The notes under the pieces: generated by a model | What the model was told of the DNA's origin: nothing | The model's input: only the letters and a program-made list of their open reading frames with translations | The model's database searches: none | In this document: piece by piece, positions 44,369 through 53,086 of the stretch | Layout: each line of letters starts with the position of its first letter | How positions within the stretch are numbered: position 1 is the stretch's first letter | Program-made: the position numbers and the translations under genes | Assembly (NCBI GenBank): GCA_963710645.1 | Contig: CAVQBD010000002.1 | Location: 434,001-498,000 of the forward strand | DNA length: 64,000 nucleotides | Direction: 5' to 3' | Source of the DNA: FEB-10 sp963710645 | Lineage (GTDB): Bacteria; Acidobacteriota; Thermoanaerobaculia; Thermoanaerobaculales; Sulfomarinibacteraceae

Positions 44369-47119
44369 ATGAAATCCCCCGATTTGCACCGTCGCGCCAA
44401 AGAACTCTTTCTGGCGGCGTGTGAACGATCAGCGGACGAGCGTTCCACGTTCCTGAACGAGGCCTGCGGAGGTGACGAGGTCTTGCGCCGCGAGGTCGAC
44501 TCACTGCTCGAGTTCCACGACAGGGAACCGACGGAGTCGGGTACATCAAGCGACCCTGCAGACCCAGGAATTGAGGCGGAGGTTCCGGCGACGATCGGTC
44601 ACTATCGCATCGTTCAACTGGTTGGTGAGGGAGGGATGGGAGAGGTCTACGAGGCGGAGCAGGAACACCCTGTTCGTCGTCGGGTCGCCTTGAAACTCAT
44701 CAAGTGGGGGATGGACACCCGCGAGGTGGTCGCGCGATTCGAGTCCGAACGTCAGGCTCTCGCGCTGATGGACCATCCCAACATCGCGCGGGTGTACGAG
44801 GCTGGAGCGACATCTGAGGGCCGCCCCTACTTCGCCATGGAGTATGTGCGGGGAATATCGATCACCGAGTATTGCGACGTTCATCGATTGTCCATACGCG
44901 CACGGCTCGAGATCTTCCTCTCCGTCTGTGATGGGGTGCAACACGCCCATCGACGGGGGGTGATTCACCGAGACATCAAACCATCGAATCTGCTGGTGGC
45001 TATCCAGGATGATCGGCCGACGCCGAAGATCATCGATTTCGGGGTTGCCAAGGCCACCTCGCAACGGCTCACCGAACGGACCGTGTTCACCGAGCTGGGT
45101 CAGTGGATCGGTACTCCGGAGTACATGAGTCCGGAACAGGCCGAGATGACGGGGCTGGACATCGATACGCGGACCGACGTCTACTCCCTCGGAGTGGTGC
45201 TCTACGAGCTCCTGGCAGGGGTGCAGCCATTCGACTCCACAACCTTGCGCAGTGCCGGATTCGATGAAATGCGCCGGAGGATACGCGAGGAGGAACCGCC
45301 TCGGCCGAGCACCCGGGTGAGCAGTCTGGGTGATCACTCCGGGGTTGCGGCGCGCCACCGGCGGAGCGATGCGGCGAGACTGGCCAGAGACCTCAAGGGC
45401 GATCTCGACTGGATCGTCATGAAGTGTCTCGAGAAGGACAGGATGCGCCGCTACGGTTCGCCGTCAGATCTCGGGGCCGACATTGCGCGGTTTCTGGCGA
45501 ACGAGCCGGTGGAAGCGGGTCCCCCGGGGGCGGCCTATCGGCTCGGGAAGTTCGTAACCAGGAACAAGGTGGCGGTGGCGGCGGGTTTCGTGGTCATCGC
45601 CGCGCTGGTGCTTGGCATCGTGGGAACCACCGTTGGCCTGGTCCGGGCACGGGACGAGGCGGCGGCCGCCAACCAGGTGGCCGGCTTTATGGAGCGGATC
45701 TTCGCCGATCTGGACCCCACTGCCTCGGGTCGGGTCCAGTCTCCCGAAAATATCCTCGACAGCGGGGTGGCGAAGATCGAACAGGAGCTCGCCGGCCAGC
45801 CGCTGGTGCAGGCGAGGCTCATGACCACCGTGGGAATCGTGTACCTCAATCTGGGCCAACTGGATCGCGCGCGACAGCTCATCGAGAAAGGTCTGGAGAT
45901 TCGTCGCGCAAGGCTTGAATCCAATGACCCGGACCTCGCCGTGAGCCTTAACGCGTTGGGCTGGTACCACTATCGAGTGTCCGAGTTTGCGAGATCCCAG
46001 GAAGTGTATGAGCAGGCCCTCGCCATTCGCGAGCGGGCTTTTGGACCATCGGACCCCCGAGTCGCGGGCGACGCGAGGCAGCTCGCTCGTGTGCACTGGG
46101 CACAGGGTCACCTCGAACTCGCGGAGGAGCTCTACGAGCGGTCGCTGGATGTGCTTGACACACGCGGCGGACGCGACGATCTCGAGCTCGCCTCGACCCT
46201 TCATTGGTACGGCATCCTGCTGATCGATCAAGGAGACCTCCGCTCAGCCGAGGCGGTCCTCGAACGGACGATCGCAATCAGAACACGGATCCTGGGTCCG
46301 GATCACCCCGCGGTTGGTTGGCCCCTCACCGAGCTCGGCCGCGTGCTGCACTACAAAGGTCAGATCGGGTCGGCGGAGGAGGCCTTTCGCAGATCCCTGT
46401 CGATCCTGGAAACGTCTTTGGGACCGGACGCTCGTGACGTTGGCTTCCCCCTCAACGGCCTCGCCGAACTGCTGCGGTCCCTGGGGCGTTACGACGAGGC
46501 GCTGCCTTTGTTTGAACGCGCACTCAAAATCCGGGAGGAGATGCACGGATCGAACGATATCGAGGTGCTGTGGACCTTGCCGGGATACGGATGGACACTG
46601 CTCGGATTGGGCGATCTGGAGGGAGCTCAGAACGCTTTTGAACGGGCTTTGAAAATTTCGCGTTCGCTGTTCCCGGATGGGCATTTTTTCGAGGGGATGG
46701 CCGAAATGGGTCTCGGGGGGACGCTGCTGAATCAGGGGGCGACCGAAGAAGGCCGGGCCCATCTCGAGCGATCGCTCGAGATCAGTGAGGCCGTCCTATC
46801 CGACGAACACGTGTGGCTCGCCTGGCCGTTGCTCAAGGTCGGCGAGGCGCGTCTCGACGGGGGGGATTGTAAGGGTTCGAAACCTCTCATCGAGCGTGCC
46901 ACTGCCCTATGGCGGCAAACGCTCGGTCCCGACCACCTCTACATCGCCCGCGGTCTGCAGGAACTCGCCCACTGGGAACAGCAGTGCGGAAATATCGAGC
47001 GAGTCGGGTCACTGTTGGCACAGGCACACGATGTAGTGGTGGGGTTTGGAGAACCCTCCCATCCCATCGCCGTCGACGTCACAGCCGAGTTTGAACGATA
47101 TCAGGACGGGGTCCGATAG
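44369..47119 (+). CDS. Ser/Thr protein kinase with TPR tail (copy 2)
   Basis: 916 aa. Same plan as copy 1: N-terminal module (LFLAACERSADERSTF), Hanks kinase (VGEGGMGEVYEAEQ, VALKLIKW, HRDIKPSN, IIDFGVAKA, GTPEYMSPEQ), one membrane helix (VVIAALVLGIVGTTVGLV) and a TPR array to the C-terminus. The kinase domains of the two copies are nearly identical over long runs, while the TPR parts have diverged, indicating duplication followed by specialisation of the sensing end. It follows the ECF sigma gene by 21 bp, and the kinase likely regulates that sigma factor directly or by phosphorylation. Its stop lies one base from the convergent transporter gene. Confidence 0.94.
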   Translation: MKSPDLHRRAKELFLAACERSADERSTFLNEACGGDEVLRREVDSLLEFHDREPTESGTSSDPADPGIEAEVPATIGHYRIVQLVGEGGMGEVYEAEQEHPVRRRVALKLIKWGMDTREVVARFESERQALALMDHPNIARVYEAGATSEGRPYFAMEYVRGISITEYCDVHRLSIRARLEIFLSVCDGVQHAHRRGVIHRDIKPSNLLVAIQDDRPTPKIIDFGVAKATSQRLTERTVFTELGQWIGTPEYMSPEQAEMTGLDIDTRTDVYSLGVVLYELLAGVQPFDSTTLRSAGFDEMRRRIREEEPPRPSTRVSSLGDHSGVAARHRRSDAARLARDLKGDLDWIVMKCLEKDRMRRYGSPSDLGADIARFLANEPVEAGPPGAAYRLGKFVTRNKVAVAAGFVVIAALVLGIVGTTVGLVRARDEAAAANQVAGFMERIFADLDPTASGRVQSPENILDSGVAKIEQELAGQPLVQARLMTTVGIVYLNLGQLDRARQLIEKGLEIRRARLESNDPDLAVSLNALGWYHYRVSEFARSQEVYEQALAIRERAFGPSDPRVAGDARQLARVHWAQGHLELAEELYERSLDVLDTRGGRDDLELASTLHWYGILLIDQGDLRSAEAVLERTIAIRTRILGPDHPAVGWPLTELGRVLHYKGQIGSAEEAFRRSLSILETSLGPDARDVGFPLNGLAELLRSLGRYDEALPLFERALKIREEMHGSNDIEVLWTLPGYGWTLLGLGDLEGAQNAFERALKISRSLFPDGHFFEGMAEMGLGGTLLNQGATEEGRAHLERSLEISEAVLSDEHVWLAWPLLKVGEARLDGGDCKGSKPLIERATALWRQTLGPDHLYIARGLQELAHWEQQCGNIERVGSLLAQAHDVVVGFGEPSHPIAVDVTAEFERYQDGVR

Positions 47120-47833
47120 TCACAATCCGAGGTGAATGGCCACCCCACAGAGCAGGATGGCGAACCCCGCGAGTGCGTGTGAGTAACGTTCGAGGGGGCG
47201 GGTGGGCAGTCTCTCCATGCCAAAGGACAGGAGAAGCACCACGGCCACCATCGTGGCGATGGTGACCAAACCAAAGGCGGTGGCGACAACCACAATGCCC
47301 AGGGTGCTTTCGGCCGCAGCCGGGTACATCAGGATCGGAATCAGTGGTTCGCAAGGCCCGAACACGAAAATTGTGAAGAGCACCCAAGGCGTCACAGCGG
47401 CGGCGGTGCTCCCCTGGTCGTGGGGGTGGAGGTGGTTCCGCTGATGTTTGTGGTCGTGGATGTGGACCTCTCCGCCGTTGTGGGCGTGGATATGGCGATG
47501 GGGTCTATTTCGGATGGCCCGCCGCACACCCCAGACCATGTACGCGAGTCCGAAGGCGATCAAGAGCCACGCGGCGATGTTCCCGCGGGCGGACTCGATC
47601 CACTCGAGTCGCGATACGGCCACACCGAGGGCGATTCCGATGGTGCCGAGAAGGACTGATGAGGCCACGTGACCCAGACCGCAGAGCACGGTGATGGCGG
47701 CGGTCTTCTTTTTTGTCCAGTGGCGGGCGCGGGAGAGGACCACAAAGGGGAGGTAGTGATCGGGCCCGAGCAAGGTGTGCACCAATCCTATGCTTGCGGC
47801 CGTGACGGTGAGAATCACGAGCTCCTGCGACAC
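47120..47833 (-). CDS. NicO/RcnA-like membrane transporter with His-rich loop
   Basis: 237 aa, about six membrane helices. An N-terminal motif VHTLLGPDHYLPF resembles the metal-binding HxxxxDH of nickel/cobalt transporters, and a cytoplasmic loop of about 30 residues is packed with His (HRHIHAHNGGEVHIHDH), as in RcnA-type exporters. The FGPCEPLIPILM helix is also seen in TauE/SafE-like and cytochrome-maturation-like proteins, so direction (import or export) and metal are uncertain. I take GTG 47833 with GAGAGGGGACGAGG upstream over the GTG/ATG at 47869. It is downstream of bacterioferritin by 129 bp on the same strand. Confidence 0.72.
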   Translation of the reverse strand: MSQELVILTVTAASIGLVHTLLGPDHYLPFVVLSRARHWTKKKTAAITVLCGLGHVASSVLLGTIGIALGVAVSRLEWIESARGNIAAWLLIAFGLAYMVWGVRRAIRNRPHRHIHAHNGGEVHIHDHKHQRNHLHPHDQGSTAAAVTPWVLFTIFVFGPCEPLIPILMYPAAAESTLGIVVVATAFGLVTIATMVAVVLLLSFGMERLPTRPLERYSHALAGFAILLCGVAIHLGL

Positions 47834-47962
47834 CCCTCGTCCCCTCTCCACGGCGCGAGTAATACGCACCGAGAATCAGTAATACCACATTTCGCACCGC
47901 GAGGTCATGTCGTCGTGCGGCAGAACGGCCGGCGGATGGCTTTATTTGCCCGAGGTCTCCCG

Positions 47963-48454
47963 TCAAGCGGGTGGTTGACCCTCGCCATCGCCTTGGAATG
48001 ACTGCAGCGCGAGATATTGCTCACCGAACCGCTCGATATGCTCGGTCTGCTGGTCGAACTGGTCGTAGTGACGCTCCTCGTCATCGATGAGGCTCTCGAA
48101 CAATTTCTTGGATCCCGAGTCGGCGGAATTGCCGGCCTCGATGGCGAACTGGTTGTACATCTCGATGGCTTCTGCTTCGAGTGATTTTGCCTTGGCAACC
48201 ATGGCTTTGGCGTCGTGGATTTTCTCCACTTCTCGGCCCACCTTCATCTCCACCTCCCCGCCGAGGAAGAGAATGCGTTCGGCCACCCGTTCCGCGTGGA
48301 GCATTTCTTCGATGGCGGTCTGCTTCAGGAGGGCCGCCAACGGCGCATAACCGAGATCGTCGAGCCGAAAGTGGAAATACATATACTGGTGGATACCCGC
48401 GAGTTCATCGGCGATCGCTTTATTGAGGAGTTCGATGCTCTTGCTCCGGTCCAT
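47963..48454 (-). CDS. bfr: Bacterioferritin
   Basis: 163 aa, standard length. A four-helix ferritin subunit that stores iron as a 24-mer. Ferroxidase ligands are in place: Glu17 (IADELAGIHQY), Glu50 and His53 (AIEEMLHAERVAERI), a mid-chain Glu in EAEAIEMYNQFA, and Glu/His in LIDDEERHYDQFD. Met51 in EEMLH matches the haem-ligating Met52 of E. coli Bfr, so this is the haem-binding type. Ribosome site GGAGGTAGAG precedes ATG 48454. Neighbour to a His-rich metal transporter, consistent with metal homeostasis. Confidence 0.95.
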   Translation of the reverse strand: MDRSKSIELLNKAIADELAGIHQYMYFHFRLDDLGYAPLAALLKQTAIEEMLHAERVAERILFLGGEVEMKVGREVEKIHDAKAMVAKAKSLEAEAIEMYNQFAIEAGNSADSGSKKLFESLIDDEERHYDQFDQQTEHIERFGEQYLALQSFQGDGEGQPPA

Positions 48455-48543
48455 CTCTACCTCCAACTGGAATCAGTGTGCCAAAGTGAAATGCGGGATT
48501 CGATTACCCGCGGAACGAAACAGTAAACGGTGTGGGGAGCCCG

Positions 48544-49047
48544 TCAGAGATTGATGACCCCGGGTTCGGAGACTTGGACGTCCGATGGCGAGACCGGCGA
48601 AACGAAGTTCTGGCCCGTGGTCCCCGCGTTGCTCTTGTGCTGGACTCCGGTCGTCTGCGGACTTCTGGCCCGGGGGGCCTGAGTGGCGCTTTGCGGCGTG
48701 ACAATGTCCGAGTTGGTTTGGATCTCGAAGCTGGCACTGCCTGCGGCGCAATCAACCGTCGTCCACCCGCCCCGGACAGTGGTATTCCCGCAGTAAGCCC
48801 GGCCCACCGAATTGATGTTGTTGAGATACGACAAGACGGTATAGCAGCTCTCGTTTTGGCCGACTCGGGCCGCGCACGTGCCGGAGAATCGGAAGTTATT
48901 GAAACAGCACTGTTGAGTGCTATTTCCGGTTTGAACCTGTCCCGATTGGTACTGGGGATCGGCCATCACCGTACCGGCCGCCGCGATGACGACCAGGACC
49001 GCTAGGGCAGAGCGCTGCGGGGAGTGAGTTTTGATGAACTGTGACAT
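48544..49047 (-). CDS. Secreted small Cys-containing protein, unknown function
   Basis: 167 aa. Signal peptide (SALAVLVVIAAAGTVMA) followed by a mature domain with six cysteines (QQCC, GTC, ESC, AYC, VDC), likely paired in the periplasm or outside, then a low-complexity Ser/Thr/Pro/Gln tail of ~55 residues. I do not recognise the family; the Cys spacing and size suggest a small stable extracellular domain. GAGGAGTGCATTC precedes ATG 49047. Part of the minus-strand run but without functional clue from its neighbours. Confidence 0.7.
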   Translation of the reverse strand: MSQFIKTHSPQRSALAVLVVIAAAGTVMADPQYQSGQVQTGNSTQQCCFNNFRFSGTCAARVGQNESCYTVLSYLNNINSVGRAYCGNTTVRGGWTTVDCAAGSASFEIQTNSDIVTPQSATQAPRARSPQTTGVQHKSNAGTTGQNFVSPVSPSDVQVSEPGVINL

Positions 49048-49200
49048 GAATGCACTCCTCAAGGTTCGAGTGGTTACGGACTGATATCAAGGCCCAAGGT
49101 ACCATGGTCGGGGTTGACAGACCAACTCGCGGAAGTCGACAAATACAAACAACATGGGGGCTCGTCGCTGAAAGTGCGGGATCGGCTCAGGTCCGGCGTT

Positions 49201-49827
49201 TCAGACTCCTTCGGGCTCGCCTGGACGAGTTTCGATCCAGAACCACCCTCTCAGATCACCCTCGGCAAATCCGACTGCTTGATCCGACGGATATGACGCC
49301 TTGACGGCTGTCAGGATCTCGTCGTCGATCGTCTCCACAGGCCCGTGACACATCTGGCACTCCGCCTTGAGGCGGATCGGCAGAAGAGCGCCCAATTCTC
49401 CATTGGGCCCGACGACGTAGATCGGCTGCTCCGCGACCTCTCGGACAAATGCCTCGGCCCACTCGGGAGGGAAGTTGTCGGGATTGCGCAGCTTGTGCGA
49501 GGTCCGACCGATCTCGAGGCTGAACTGCTCGGAGATCTGAGCGGCCACGGCGGGAGCGATGGTCTTGCACACGCCGATTGCCTGATCGGGAGATCCGCTG
49601 TCGAGGGCAGCGGTCAGCTCACCCATCATCTCGGACGCCAGGGCATTTGTTGCAGATAACACCAGCTCCTGCTGGGCCTTCTGGGTTGCGTTCATGTCCT
49701 GTGGAGCGATCGGCTGCCATGCTTCGACCGAGGCAACCTCTTGAACCTCCGCAGGCGCCTGGGGCGCACGAGCGCAGCCGGCGAGAACCAGACTGACTGT
49801 CAAAATTGCCACGATCAAACGGTACAT
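49201..49827 (-). CDS. DUF3365 haem-binding lipoprotein
   Basis: 208 aa. Signal peptide with lipobox VLAGC. The body matches DUF3365 (Tll0287-type) cytochromes: SLEIGRTSHKLRNPDN, IYVVGPNGE, and a single CXXCH haem-attachment site in AECQMCHGP near residue 155. Such proteins hold one covalent c-type haem and act in periplasmic redox sensing or electron transfer. A GGGGG stretch lies just before ATG 49827. Upstream in-frame residues are unlikely to be translated. Confidence 0.88.
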   Translation of the reverse strand: MYRLIVAILTVSLVLAGCARAPQAPAEVQEVASVEAWQPIAPQDMNATQKAQQELVLSATNALASEMMGELTAALDSGSPDQAIGVCKTIAPAVAAQISEQFSLEIGRTSHKLRNPDNFPPEWAEAFVREVAEQPIYVVGPNGELGALLPIRLKAECQMCHGPVETIDDEILTAVKASYPSDQAVGFAEGDLRGWFWIETRPGEPEGV

Positions 49828-49962
49828 TCGGGGCCCCCTTTCGGTCTCTCCACCGCGACCATCGTGGATGTTGACCATGAAGTAAATATAGGTCCCTCTC
49901 GGATCATGTGCATCCTGATTTCGGCACGGATCTGCACCTAAGGTCGGTCTTCACCTGGTGTC

Positions 49963-51516
49963 TCAGTCCTGCTGTTTCTGTTCCATCTGGGAAAACGCCT
50001 GCCGGTATGCGATGTAGTACTTGGTGATGTTGCTGACGTATTGCACCGTTTCACGGCCGATACGCCGGGCCGCCACCACCTCGACGTTGCCAAACCATCG
50101 ATTGGGATCGAATCCCTCCGCGGCGGCCTCTGATCGCAGTTGTCTGATGCGTGCCGGGCCCGCGTTGTAGGCGGCAAAAGTAAAAAACGCCTGGTCCGTG
50201 GGGAGAATGTCCGGGTCGTTGAAGTATCGATCGTGGATGAATCGCAGGTACTTCGTGCCGGCGTGGATGTTGTTTTCCAAATCGTTGATGTCGCGGATTC
50301 CGACATTCGGATCGGCTGCGGTGGACGGCAGCATCTGCATCACCCCCACCGCCCCCGCGCGGCTCTTTTTCGACTGATCGAGGCCCGATTCCTGGTACGC
50401 GAGGGCCGCCAGCAGAAGATGGTCGTAATCATACTGGTCGCCATAGCGCACAAAATGTTCGACCGTGGCCTCGAAGCGCGCCAAGTCTGTCCCGGCGAGG
50501 TTGTTTTTGACCCACTCATTGGCCTGGAAATACCGCTTGAGAAGCACATTACCGAACAGGGTGCCCTGTTTGTGGCCTTTGACGAAGGAATTGACCATGG
50601 CCTCGATTTGAGGACTGTCCTTGCGGAATGCCCAGCCGATCTGGCCACCCGTTCGGATCGGTATCGTTTCCTGAATGACGACGTCCTTGAATATCTCTGA
50701 CCAGAATGTCGCCTTGTGACTGTCCATGACGATGGCCGGAATGTGGCCGGCGTTGACCATCTCGACGAGATCTTCGTCCTCGTGGAACTCCTCGGCGGCG
50801 ACCAGCTTGACCGGCGCGAGTCCGCGATCGGCAAGGTCGGCGTTGAGACTTTTGAGGCTGCCCCAATAGCTGGATGAACGGCGAGCGTGGATTTCCATGC
50901 CTGAGAGCTGATCCTTGCTTGTCAAGACCGGACTTCCGGGTGCGGTAACGATCAGCTCATTTACCCCAGTCGCGAAGGGAGCGGAAAAAGCGACGGTTTT
51001 CTGACGTTCGGGTGTGATCGTCAGATTGGCAGCCGCGATGTCTCCGAGACCACGTGCCAAGGCGGGCAGCAATTCGTCCCGCCGAACCGGGATGATCACC
51101 ACGTGCACCTGGAGGGTGCGGCGGCCGAGCTCTTTGTTGAGGAATATTTCGAACTCTTTGAGCGCCTCGTAGGTGATTCCCCGTTGGGTGGGCCCGTCGA
51201 GGAAGTAGCCGGTCAGGGAGTAGACCACCAACGCCCGGATGACGTCGCGCTCGACCATCCCGTCGAGATCCCCCGTCCACTTGTCGAGGACTCCGCCCTT
51301 CGCGCCGAGTGAGCTTACGTGCAGCGGGCCGGATTCAGTGTCCGAAGGCTGAGAATCGCCCTGTTGTGGAGGTTTCTCAGCGGCGGTTTGGACCCCTTCG
51401 GCCGGGCCGGAGACGGTATTGGAGCTTCCGTTGGGTCCCGAACAGGCAACTGCGAGGAAGAGGATCAGAAACGTGGTCGCGGCGAGCCGAGCGGGCCTCA
51501 CGTCATGCATAACCAA
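49963..51516 (-). CDS. mltF: Membrane-bound lytic transglycosylase F-like
   Basis: 517 aa. Lipoprotein signal (LILFLAVACS), an ABC-substrate-binding-like domain (~65-330: LLPALARGLGDIAAANLTI, ATGVNELIVTA) and a C-terminal SLT lysozyme fold (~360-500) with catalytic Glu in LAYQESGLDQ and GVMQMLPSTAADP, AAYNAGPARI. MltF cleaves peptidoglycan to 1,6-anhydro muropeptides at the outer membrane. The start is TTG 51516, preferred because GGAGG lies six bases upstream; ATG 51510 is in the same frame but has twelve-base spacing. Confidence 0.93.
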   Translation of the reverse strand: MVMHDVRPARLAATTFLILFLAVACSGPNGSSNTVSGPAEGVQTAAEKPPQQGDSQPSDTESGPLHVSSLGAKGGVLDKWTGDLDGMVERDVIRALVVYSLTGYFLDGPTQRGITYEALKEFEIFLNKELGRRTLQVHVVIIPVRRDELLPALARGLGDIAAANLTITPERQKTVAFSAPFATGVNELIVTAPGSPVLTSKDQLSGMEIHARRSSSYWGSLKSLNADLADRGLAPVKLVAAEEFHEDEDLVEMVNAGHIPAIVMDSHKATFWSEIFKDVVIQETIPIRTGGQIGWAFRKDSPQIEAMVNSFVKGHKQGTLFGNVLLKRYFQANEWVKNNLAGTDLARFEATVEHFVRYGDQYDYDHLLLAALAYQESGLDQSKKSRAGAVGVMQMLPSTAADPNVGIRDINDLENNIHAGTKYLRFIHDRYFNDPDILPTDQAFFTFAAYNAGPARIRQLRSEAAAEGFDPNRWFGNVEVVAARRIGRETVQYVSNITKYYIAYRQAFSQMEQKQQD

Positions 51517-51588
51517 TGTCGGCCTCCTGTTCCCGGTGCCATTCGAGTCGATCGCTTCGCCCCCCTGGTGCGATGTGGTACTCCTTCG

Positions 51589-51933
51589 TCAGGTCCTCGA
51601 AGTGAAGCTCCCGACAAACCAGGAGACCAGGCTGACCACCAGGGCGCCGACAATGGCCCAGCCGAAGGACGAGACGTTGAATCCAGGGACGATCTTTGAT
51701 GCCAGCAGGAATGTGAATCCGTTGACGACCAGGTAGAACAATCCGAGGGTGAGGACCGTGATCGGAAGTGTGAGGATCACGAATATTGGCCTCACGATAG
51801 CGTTGACAAAGCCGAGCACCACGGCCGCGATGGCCAGCGCGGTCCATGAGTTCACTTCCACCCCGGGAATGATATAAGCGGTCACCCAAAGGGCGACTGC
51901 GATCACCAGCCAATTGATGAGAAATCTCGTCAT
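51589..51933 (-). CDS. 4-TM phage-holin-family (mycobacterial type) membrane protein
   Basis: 114 aa with four closely packed hydrophobic helices (INWLVIAVALWVTAYIIPG, ALAIAAVVLGFVNAIVRPI, LPITVLTLGLFYLVVNG, GWAIVGALVVSLVSWFVG). The NAIVRPI and NGFTFLLA segments match the widespread family annotated as phage holin superfamily IV; in most genomes it is a chromosomal membrane protein of unknown role, not a phage lysis gene. AAAGGAGATATTG precedes ATG 51933. Divergent from the oxidoreductase gene. Confidence 0.88.
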   Translation of the reverse strand: MTRFLINWLVIAVALWVTAYIIPGVEVNSWTALAIAAVVLGFVNAIVRPIFVILTLPITVLTLGLFYLVVNGFTFLLASKIVPGFNVSSFGWAIVGALVVSLVSWFVGSFTSRT

Positions 51934-52069
51934 CAATATCTCCTTTCGATGTGGGGCTTGGAGTATAGCAGCGCGGCGTCTTGGGGAGGCGGTCGTCGCG
52001 CGAATCGGCGGCGGGCGATCAGGGCCGCCCATACTGCGTGCCGGGGTATGATCGGCGGCGGGAGGAACC

Positions 52070-53086
52070 ATGAGGACATTTCAGATTCAGGAGAATTTCG
52101 GTCTCGAGAACCTGAGGTTGACCGAGCTGCCGGATCCTTCTCCGGGACCGGGTCAGGTGCTGCTGAAGATGCGCGCGGTTTCGTTGAACTACCGTGACAT
52201 TTTGACCGTCGCGGGCACCTACAACCCCAGACAGCAGCTGCCGTTGACCCCCTGTTCGGACGGCGTGGGCGAAATCGTGGCGGTCGGTGATGGGGTTTCC
52301 TCTGTGGGTGTCGGAGACCGGGTGGCGACCCTTTTCTCCCAGGGTTGGATGGCCGGTGAGCCGACCGCCGGCGAGCTTCGTGCAACGCTCGGTGGGCCTA
52401 TCCATGGCACCCTTGCCGAGCTGATGGTCCTCCCGGAACGAGGGGTGATCGGTATACCGGATCACCTCTCCGACGCCCAGGCCGCTACTCTGCCCTGCGC
52501 CGCCCTCACCGCGTGGAGCGCTCTGGTGGAGCAGGGCCAGGTTAAGGCCGGCGACACGGTGCTGGTGCAGGGCACGGGTGGAGTCTCCGTCTTCGCGTTG
52601 CAGTTTGCCCAGCTCCTTGGCGCCCGTGTGATCGTCACGTCGAGCAACGACGACAAGCTCGTCAGGGCCCGAGGCCTGGGTGCCTGGCAGGAGATCAACT
52701 ATCTGGATGACCCGGCCTGGGGCAAGACGGCCCGGGCTCTGACCGGCGGCCGCGGAGTGGACCACGTCGTCGAAGTCGGCGGCGCCAGCACCCTCGAACA
52801 GTCGCTGCGCGCGATTCGGGTTGGGGGGAGAGTCTCGGTCATTGGGGTGCTGTCAGGGGTCACGACGAACGTCAATATCGTGGCGATTCTCATGCAGCAC
52901 GTGAGCCTCCAGGGCATTCTGGTGGGGTCTCGCGAGGGCTTCGAACGCATGAACAGGGCCATCGCGCAACACGAGCTGCGGCCGGTGGTGGATCGTGTAT
53001 TCCCGTTCGAAGAATCGGTAGAGGCCTTTGAATACATGAGCTCCGGCGCCCATTTCGGCAAGCTGTGCATTGAATTCCAGCAGTGA
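52070..53086 (+). CDS. MDR-family NAD(P)-dependent oxidoreductase
   Basis: 338 aa, a medium-chain dehydrogenase. The N-terminal catalytic fold has NYRDILTVAG and PCSDGVGEIVAVG; the Rossmann domain has VLVQGTGGVSVFALQFA binding the nucleotide. The catalytic-zinc Cys/His set of alcohol dehydrogenases is not present at the usual Cys (SLNYRD replaces it), so it is probably a quinone-oxidoreductase-like, zinc-independent enzyme; substrate unknown. GGGAGGAACC precedes ATG 52070. Its TGA overlaps the GTG of the next gene, implying coupled translation. Confidence 0.9.
   Translation: MRTFQIQENFGLENLRLTELPDPSPGPGQVLLKMRAVSLNYRDILTVAGTYNPRQQLPLTPCSDGVGEIVAVGDGVSSVGVGDRVATLFSQGWMAGEPTAGELRATLGGPIHGTLAELMVLPERGVIGIPDHLSDAQAATLPCAALTAWSALVEQGQVKAGDTVLVQGTGGVSVFALQFAQLLGARVIVTSSNDDKLVRARGLGAWQEINYLDDPAWGKTARALTGGRGVDHVVEVGGASTLEQSLRAIRVGGRVSVIGVLSGVTTNVNIVAILMQHVSLQGILVGSREGFERMNRAIAQHELRPVVDRVFPFEESVEAFEYMSSGAHFGKLCIEFQQ

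Noticed and set aside
51589..51933. Prophage holin gene
   Set aside because: The family name says holin, but there are no other phage genes nearby and the family is widely chromosomal.
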